DNA of 11,887 nt, from assembly GCA_037441725.1 (NCBI GenBank), contig JBBIRT010000100.1:1-11887 (forward strand), in the 5' to 3' direction. How positions within the stretch are numbered: the stretch's first letter is position 1; every line of letters starts with the position of its first letter. The position numbers and the translations under genes were made by a program. A model generated the notes under the pieces. That model worked only from the letters and a program-made list of their open reading frames with translations, had not been told where the DNA came from and searched no databases. Below, piece after piece: positions 8,759 to 11,887 of the stretch. This DNA is from JBBIRT01 sp037441725 (lineage in GTDB: Bacteria > Desulfobacterota > BSN033 > UBA1163).

Positions 8759-8832
8759 GCGGGCCTTTTCAAGTAAGAGTCTGATCTTATATAATTTTCA
8801 TCCCTTGAAGCATGAAGGCCCGCTCCTTTTTT
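8759..8832 (+). terminator. Intrinsic terminator of the S1-domain gene
   Basis: Outer arms GCGGGCCTT (8759-8767) and AAGGCCCGC (8815-8823) pair perfectly. An inner 6-bp stem, TTCAAG (8768-8773) with CTTGAA (8804-8809), stacks on it with a 5-nt bulge on the right side. A T run (8827-8832) follows the outer arm after 3 nt. The 30-nt loop can form its own TAAGA/TCTTA hairpin (8774-8778, 8785-8789). It sits between converging genes and could also weakly stop cupin transcription, but the T run on that side is about 20 nt away. Confidence 0.8.
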
Positions 8833-8870
8833 ATTAAGAACTTTTTTAATTCATCCCACCAAAGGATCCT

Positions 8871-9230
8871 TTAGAGTTTGCGAGGAGGAGCAAAGACCAC
8901 AGCGATCCTAAAGGTTTCCCCTCCTAAGACTTTAAAAGAATGATGAGTATTCTTCGGGACCCAAAGGGCACAGCCAGGTTCTACGAGAAATTCTTCTCCT
9001 TCAACGGTTGCCATGGCTCTCCCCGATAGACAGAAAAAGGCATGGTCCTCATTTGGGTGAAGATCATCGTCGGCTGTTCCACCTGGTCTGATCTCGGTGA
9101 TATGAAATTCATATTGAGCCCCTTCACATGTTTTTGGACTAATGAGAGGGAATGAATAGGTAAGGGTATGTTTGGGGGGTTCCATATAATTAAGATGGTG
9201 GTCCACTTTAAATAGTTTTCCTTTTGGCAT
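8871..9230 (-). CDS. Small single-domain cupin protein
   Basis: A 119-residue single cupin beta-barrel, probably a metal-binding protein of unknown substrate. Cupin motif 1 is seen around GGTADDDLHPNEDHAFFCLS (50-69) and motif 2 around VEPGCALWVPKNTHHSFKVL (83-102). Probable metal ligands are H58, H63 and H96. In the usual motif 1 an acidic residue occupies about the place of H63, so the ligand set may be unusual. There is no signal peptide and no DNA-binding domain, so it is not an AraC-type regulator. The ATG at 9230 has a very good Shine-Dalgarno (AGGAGG, 9244-9239) at 8 nt spacing. It stands alone, convergent with the S1 gene and divergent from the GntR gene across about 600 bp. Single cupins act as small isomerases, dioxygenases, decarboxylases or sugar/auxin-type binders, and nothing here chooses between these. 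Confidence 0.9.
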   Translation of the reverse strand: MPKGKLFKVDHHLNYMEPPKHTLTYSFPLISPKTCEGAQYEFHITEIRPGGTADDDLHPNEDHAFFCLSGRAMATVEGEEFLVEPGCALWVPKNTHHSFKVLGGETFRIAVVFAPPRKL

Positions 9231-9333
9231 TTTTTATCCCTCCTTTTAGATAAGATGGAGTGGTGATGTTGCTAATCTTAGTCTCAAATAAAAAGACTCG
9301 TTAATCTATCCCAATCATTTTTAAACTTTATTC

Positions 9334-9346
9334 GATCACCTCCTTT
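9334..9346 (-). promoter_or_regulatory. Orphan extended Shine-Dalgarno-like sequence
   Basis: On the minus strand AAAGGAGGTGATC is complementary over 13 nt to the usual 3' end of 16S rRNA. It lies in the putative cupin leader, about 105 nt before the cupin ATG. No start codon lies at a normal distance. The nearest ATG, 20 nt past GGAGG, opens a five-codon frame (MIGID). Flanking TCGAT and ATCGA can pair and place the motif in a loop. Confidence 0.45.
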
Positions 9347-9382
9347 ATCGATATTGATCTCTATTGCTTTGAAACATTTTAA

Positions 9383-9416
9383 ATTATATTTAACCAAATT
9401 GATTTAATTAAATCAA
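9383..9416 (-). promoter_or_regulatory. 18-bp palindrome overlapping a candidate cupin promoter
   Basis: TTGATTTAATTAAATCAA (9399-9416) is a perfect 18-bp palindrome. On the minus strand a TATAAT (9388-9383) lies downstream with a poor -35 (TTAATT) inside the palindrome at 17 nt spacing. This arrangement fits a repressor or activator site over a promoter, but the sequence is very AT-rich. On the plus strand the palindrome is followed by eight Ts (9419-9426), so a weak terminator is an alternative reading. Confidence 0.4.
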
Positions 9417-9466
9417 GATTTTTTTTAATCGTAGTACATCACTGAGGTAGGAACCCTTTTAGAATC

Positions 9467-9544
9467 AGGCAGGAATATCTCCGAATATTTTATAAAGCGG
9501 ATCATCTCCGACATCCCTGCCTCATTCCCCGAATGAGTGGGGCA
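9467..9544. repeat. Nested, mutually exclusive inverted repeats
   Basis: AGGCAGG (9467-9473) can pair with CCTGCCT (9516-9522). The right-hand arm overlaps a second stem, CTCATTC (9521-9527) with GAATGAG (9531-9537) around a CCC loop, extended by TGCC (9518-9521) with GGCA (9541-9544). The two folds cannot form together. An 8-nt direct repeat ATCTCCGA occurs at 9477-9484 and 9504-9511. No known riboswitch class was recognised. Confidence 0.4.
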
Positions 9545-9717
9545 TTACTTCGCATAGAATAAATAGAATTTTGCCCTTAATTTCTCCTGTTTTCACAGCC
9601 TCATTAGAGATCTTTAAAAAAGTCTATCGAAAACTTTTTCAGAAGTCTCTTTTTGAGAGCTTTGAAAAGGTTATTAAACCTATCAATGAATACGTTTCTT
9701 TCTATCACCTTCACTCC

Positions 9718-9752
9718 ACCTAACCTCCCCTTATTTTAAGGGGAGGTTAGGT
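9718..9752. repeat. REP-like perfect hairpin repeat
   Basis: Perfect inverted repeat with 16-nt arms, ACCTAACCTCCCCTTA (9718-9733) and its exact complement (9737-9752), around a TTT loop, followed by a second TTAGGT copy. No T run directly follows the hairpin on either strand (T8 is at 9773-9780, about 20 nt away), so it is a poor intrinsic terminator. CCTCCCC...GGGGAGG palindromes of this kind are common as dispersed intergenic repeats in bacterial genomes, which is my preferred reading. Confidence 0.55.
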
Positions 9753-9800
9753 TAGGTTCATTACTCAAGGACTTTTTTTTCAGAGGTCTCCATAAAAAAC

Positions 9801-9829
9801 TTGACAAAATTATAATATTATAATAATAG
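9801..9829 (+). promoter_or_regulatory. Promoter of the GntR gene with an internal palindromic operator candidate
   Basis: A consensus -35 TTGACA (9801-9806) is followed by -10-like hexamers AATAAT (9822-9827, spacing 15) or TAATAG (9824-9829, spacing 17). ATTATAATATTATAAT (9809-9824) is a perfect 16-bp palindrome filling the spacer, well placed for autorepression by the GntR dimer. The expected start point falls about 3-5 nt before the ATG at 9839. Confidence 0.6.
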
Positions 9830-9838
9830 CATGATATA

Positions 9839-10594
9839 ATGAATATACAGAGTTCCAGAAAAAATAACGTCCCCTTATATTTTCAGCTCGAGCAAATTAT
9901 CCGATCAAAAATCCTCATGGGTGAACTCTTACCTGGAGAGCAGATTCCCACGGAAAAAGAGCTCTGCGAGACCTACCAGGTAAGCTCTATCACTGCCCGT
10001 CAGGCCATTTTAAACTTGGTCAATGAAGGGCTTCTCATAAGAAAACAAGGAAAAGGGACCTTTGTTGCCGAACGGTTAATGAACATTAAAAATATCAGGA
10101 CCCTTCACCTTCGGGGAGATATCAATGACATCATTCCGGAGGGATTAAGATCCCAAAAGGTGGAGGTCTTGGGGATCGTTAAAATGAAAACTCCCAAAAG
10201 GGTAGCTGAGGTATTAGGAGAAGAGGTGGGGGAGGAGATCATCCATGTCAAGAGGGTGAGAAGTGATGGTGGGGTACCTGTCTCCTATATTAAGAACTAC
10301 CTGCCCTTAGAGATTGGAGAAAAGATCAAACAGGACGATCTCTGTCTCTATCCAATGCTTGAAATCCTCCGAAATCAACTGAAAATTCCTCTCACAGGTG
10401 GAATGCAATATATCGAGGCCATCGTTGCAGATTATGATATTGCCTCTGCCCTTTCCACCAGTATCTCTTCCCCTATCCTTTATCTTGAAACTATTATTTT
10501 TGCAAGACCGAGAAGACCGATTGAACTGGTTCAGACCTTTTATCGACCCGATCAATTTAGATATTCAGTTAAATTGGGTCTTAAAAGAAAATAG
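9839..10594 (+). CDS. GntR family transcriptional regulator, HutC subfamily (UTRA domain)
   Basis: A 251-residue DNA-binding regulator. The N-terminal GntR winged helix (about 11-77) shows PLYFQLEQIIRSKIL, PGEQIPTEKELCETYQVS, SITARQAILNLVNEGL and KQGKGTFVAE in the family order. The C-terminal part (about 95-245) has the UTRA effector-binding pattern, with IIHVKRVRSDGGVPVSYIKN, a central LEILRNQL segment, IEAIVADYDIA, and the closing ILYLETIIFARPRRPIELVQ. HutC-type proteins dimerise on palindromic operators and release on binding a small metabolite. Here the ligand is unknown. The adjacent transporter gene suggests regulation of uptake of a branched-chain amino acid or aromatic/acyl compound. 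The ATG at 9839 has no Shine-Dalgarno and lies only a few nt from the predicted start point, so the mRNA may be leaderless. No later start would keep the winged helix. Confidence 0.93.
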   Translation: MNIQSSRKNNVPLYFQLEQIIRSKILMGELLPGEQIPTEKELCETYQVSSITARQAILNLVNEGLLIRKQGKGTFVAERLMNIKNIRTLHLRGDINDIIPEGLRSQKVEVLGIVKMKTPKRVAEVLGEEVGEEIIHVKRVRSDGGVPVSYIKNYLPLEIGEKIKQDDLCLYPMLEILRNQLKIPLTGGMQYIEAIVADYDIASALSTSISSPILYLETIIFARPRRPIELVQTFYRPDQFRYSVKLGLKRK

Positions 10595-10825
10595 TGAGAA
10601 GAGTGGATCAAAGGATCCCATTCCAATCAGAAAGAAGTCGACCAGGATCGCAAGGCTATCAGGGATCAAAGACCATGCTTCTGAAGGAGGCAACATTTGG
10701 ATCCATGGATGTGAATTGGGTTGGAAGGAGGTGATGAAAGAGACAGAAGACCTTGAGACAAGGGTGATTGAGGAGGGTCATCAATCCATTTAAATCGTTT
10801 GACTAAAAAAGGAAGGAGGAAGGAA
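10595..10825. other. Intergenic region between the GntR gene and the transporter gene
   Basis: A 231-bp gap without a clear promoter or terminator. It is purine-rich on the plus strand. One plus-strand frame stays open across it to the TAA at 10791-10793, but it lacks a start outside the GntR gene and has no recognisable domain. A short internal frame, ATG at 10735 after AAGGAGGTG, gives only 19 residues. Co-transcription of the two flanking genes is possible. Confidence 0.5.
10813..10819 (+). promoter_or_regulatory. Strong Shine-Dalgarno of the binding-protein gene
   Basis: AAGGAGG sits 6 nt before the ATG at 10826 and fixes that start, suggesting efficient translation as expected for an abundant periplasmic protein. 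Confidence 0.85.
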
Positions 10826-11887
10826 ATGAAACAGAGGAAGTATTTTGTTTTCATCTTAGGATTAGGATTAATTTTATTTCTTGCAAGTGTGATGGTTAGC
10901 GTCCCACAAGGGATCGCCCAATCTAAAACCAGCCAACCCAAGATATTAAAGATCGGTTATCTCCTGTGTTTGACAGGATGGTATTCTGTTTTTGATGCGG
11001 TGGAGGAAAAGGATTTAAAAATTGTGGCTCAGATGATCAATGACAGAGGCGGACTGACCATCCAGGGACAGAGATACAATATCGAATTGGTGGGTGAAGA
11101 TGGGAAGAGCACCCTTGACGGGATCACGGCTGGAGCCAATCGATTGGCTTATGACCATAAGGTAAAGTTTGTGGTGGGACCGACGGGTTTCTTCAGCACG
11201 GGTTCTTCTCCCGTGTTTGAGCAGAATCGAATATTGCATGTATCGGGTTATTCTTCGAATCAACCGGGTGAAATGGATGCCAGTACCCCTTATGGATTTT
11301 TGGGTTTTAATGCAAGCATAGGGACCTCTATTTCTATTATTAAAGCAATGAAAAAGGAATTTCCGAATGTAAAGAAGGTGGCAATTGTGACCCCAGATGA
11401 TGGAGCCGTCCCCTATTTAATTCCCAAGATTAAGAAGATATTGGAAAGCTATGGATATAGCGTGGTAGGGAATGTGGTTCCCTATCCTAATGAGATGGAA
11501 GATTTTAGTCCGATCGCGGCCAAACTCAATGCAATTAAGGAGGCAGATGCCATCTTTCAGGAGAATGGGGCTCCAATTCATACAGGCAATATGATCAAGT
11601 TGTTACGTTCCCTGGGCAATAAGAAACCTTGGGTCTTTCAAGGACTCACACCATGCTCCGATATTATTGCCATCGCAGGAAAAGAGGCCTCAAACAATCT
11701 GATCACTTCAGGGCTTACTCCTAATGCCCCTGGCAATCCTGCCCTCCTTGATGAAGTCTATAGAAGGGGAGCACCCAATCGTAACTTCTATCTCTTTAAT
11801 CCTAACGGACTCTGGGTTCTGACAAGAATGATACAGGCCGCCAATAGCCTTGATCCGTCTGTAGTGAAGGCCAAGTGGGAGTCAATG
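10826..11887 (+). CDS. Branched-chain amino acid-type ABC transporter substrate-binding protein (3' end outside window)
   Basis: 354 codons are present and the frame is still open at the right edge. Family members usually have about 380-430 residues, so most of the protein is here. The N-terminus is a Sec signal peptide: basic MKQRK, a hydrophobic core (6-26), and a likely cleavage after GIA (31). There is no lipobox cysteine at the site. The mature part has the type I periplasmic-binding-protein pattern of the Peripla_BP_6 / LivK family: LKIGYLLCLTGWYS, the helix IVAQMINDRGGL, IELVGEDGKS, KFVVGPTGFFSTG, and KKVAIVTPDDGAV opening the second lobe. The protein should deliver a substrate to an ABC permease that probably lies downstream. 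These proteins in deltaproteobacteria often serve amino acids, aromatic acids or amides, so the ligand cannot be named. The GntR/UTRA gene upstream is the likely regulator. Confidence 0.93.
   Translation, partial: MKQRKYFVFILGLGLILFLASVMVSVPQGIAQSKTSQPKILKIGYLLCLTGWYSVFDAVEEKDLKIVAQMINDRGGLTIQGQRYNIELVGEDGKSTLDGITAGANRLAYDHKVKFVVGPTGFFSTGSSPVFEQNRILHVSGYSSNQPGEMDASTPYGFLGFNASIGTSISIIKAMKKEFPNVKKVAIVTPDDGAVPYLIPKIKKILESYGYSVVGNVVPYPNEMEDFSPIAAKLNAIKEADAIFQENGAPIHTGNMIKLLRSLGNKKPWVFQGLTPCSDIIAIAGKEASNNLITSGLTPNAPGNPALLDEVYRRGAPNRNFYLFNPNGLWVLTRMIQAANSLDPSVVKAKWESM

Larger units (their letters stand above)
9231..9838. other. AT-rich divergent intergenic region, no convincing gene
   Basis: About 600 bp between the cupin gene and the GntR gene. 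All frames are short. It contains the cupin Shine-Dalgarno, an orphan strong Shine-Dalgarno (9334-9346), an 18-bp palindrome (9399-9416), nested inverted repeats (9467-9544), a REP-like hairpin (9718-9752) and the GntR promoter (9801-9829), each listed separately. The best small frame (36 codons, 9714-9604, minus) is not supported enough to call a gene. Confidence 0.7.

Noticed and set aside
8861..8872. 12-bp palindrome AAAGGATCCTTT at the end of the cupin gene
   Set aside because: It overlaps the stop codon region between convergent genes and has no T run or promoter context; treated as chance.
9334..9346. Plus-strand GATCACCTCCTTT as a fragment of a 16S rRNA 3' end
   Set aside because: Only 13 nt match and no flanking helix 45 sequence is present; a Shine-Dalgarno-like motif on the other strand explains it better.
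9440..9475. Resemblance to a TPP riboswitch (CTGAGG ... ACCCTTTT ... AATCAGG)
   Set aside because: The 5' half, the closing P1 stem and the conserved second arm are missing, and no thiamine gene is adjacent.
10307..10555. Minus-strand open frame of 82 codons inside the GntR gene
   Set aside because: It is antisense to the UTRA domain, which has clear family motifs.
10799..10804. TTGACT as a -35 element for the binding-protein gene
   Set aside because: A -10 at normal spacing would fall on the start codon, and no TATAAT-like hexamer is there.
10666..11263. Minus-strand open frames opposite the binding-protein gene
   Set aside because: They are antisense to the signal peptide and first lobe of a well-supported gene.

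Overview
The window looks like chromosomal DNA of a moderately AT-rich Gram-negative bacterium, most likely a deltaproteobacterium in the broad sense (Desulfobacterota-type). This is inferred from the S1-like protein ending in a GTLGDLF motif, the periplasmic branched-chain amino-acid-type binding protein beside a HutC-type GntR regulator, and dense short-gap operons with frequent GTG and TTG starts. No rRNA, tRNA, CRISPR array or complete insertion sequence was seen.

Region 1 (1-7040, minus strand) is a three-gene operon reading leftwards: a soluble TPR protein (GTG start), a 778-residue RecQ helicase (TTG start, 7 nt gap) and a very large P-loop ATPase (TTG start, 1 nt gap). The ATPase frame is open for 1224 codons and runs off the left edge. 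Its N-terminal architecture resembles the DUF6079 / PglY-BrxC type ATPases known from BREX phage-defence loci. A helicase tied to such an ATPase is the most interesting content here, although no BREX methyltransferase or PglZ gene is visible.

Region 2 (7041-8870): a short divergent promoter region leads rightwards into a five-domain S1 RNA-binding protein, followed by a strong hairpin terminator.

Region 3 (8871-9838): a small cupin protein on the minus strand, then about 600 bp of AT-rich DNA without a convincing gene. This stretch contains an 18-bp palindrome, an orphan strong Shine-Dalgarno sequence, nested and mutually exclusive inverted repeats, and a perfect 16-bp-arm hairpin that looks like a dispersed palindromic repeat.

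Region 4 (9839-11887, plus strand): a GntR/UTRA regulator with an unusually short or absent leader and a palindrome inside its promoter, then the start of a Leu/Ile/Val-type ABC transporter binding protein that runs off the right edge. The regulator probably senses a metabolite linked to the imported substrate and controls itself and/or the transporter.
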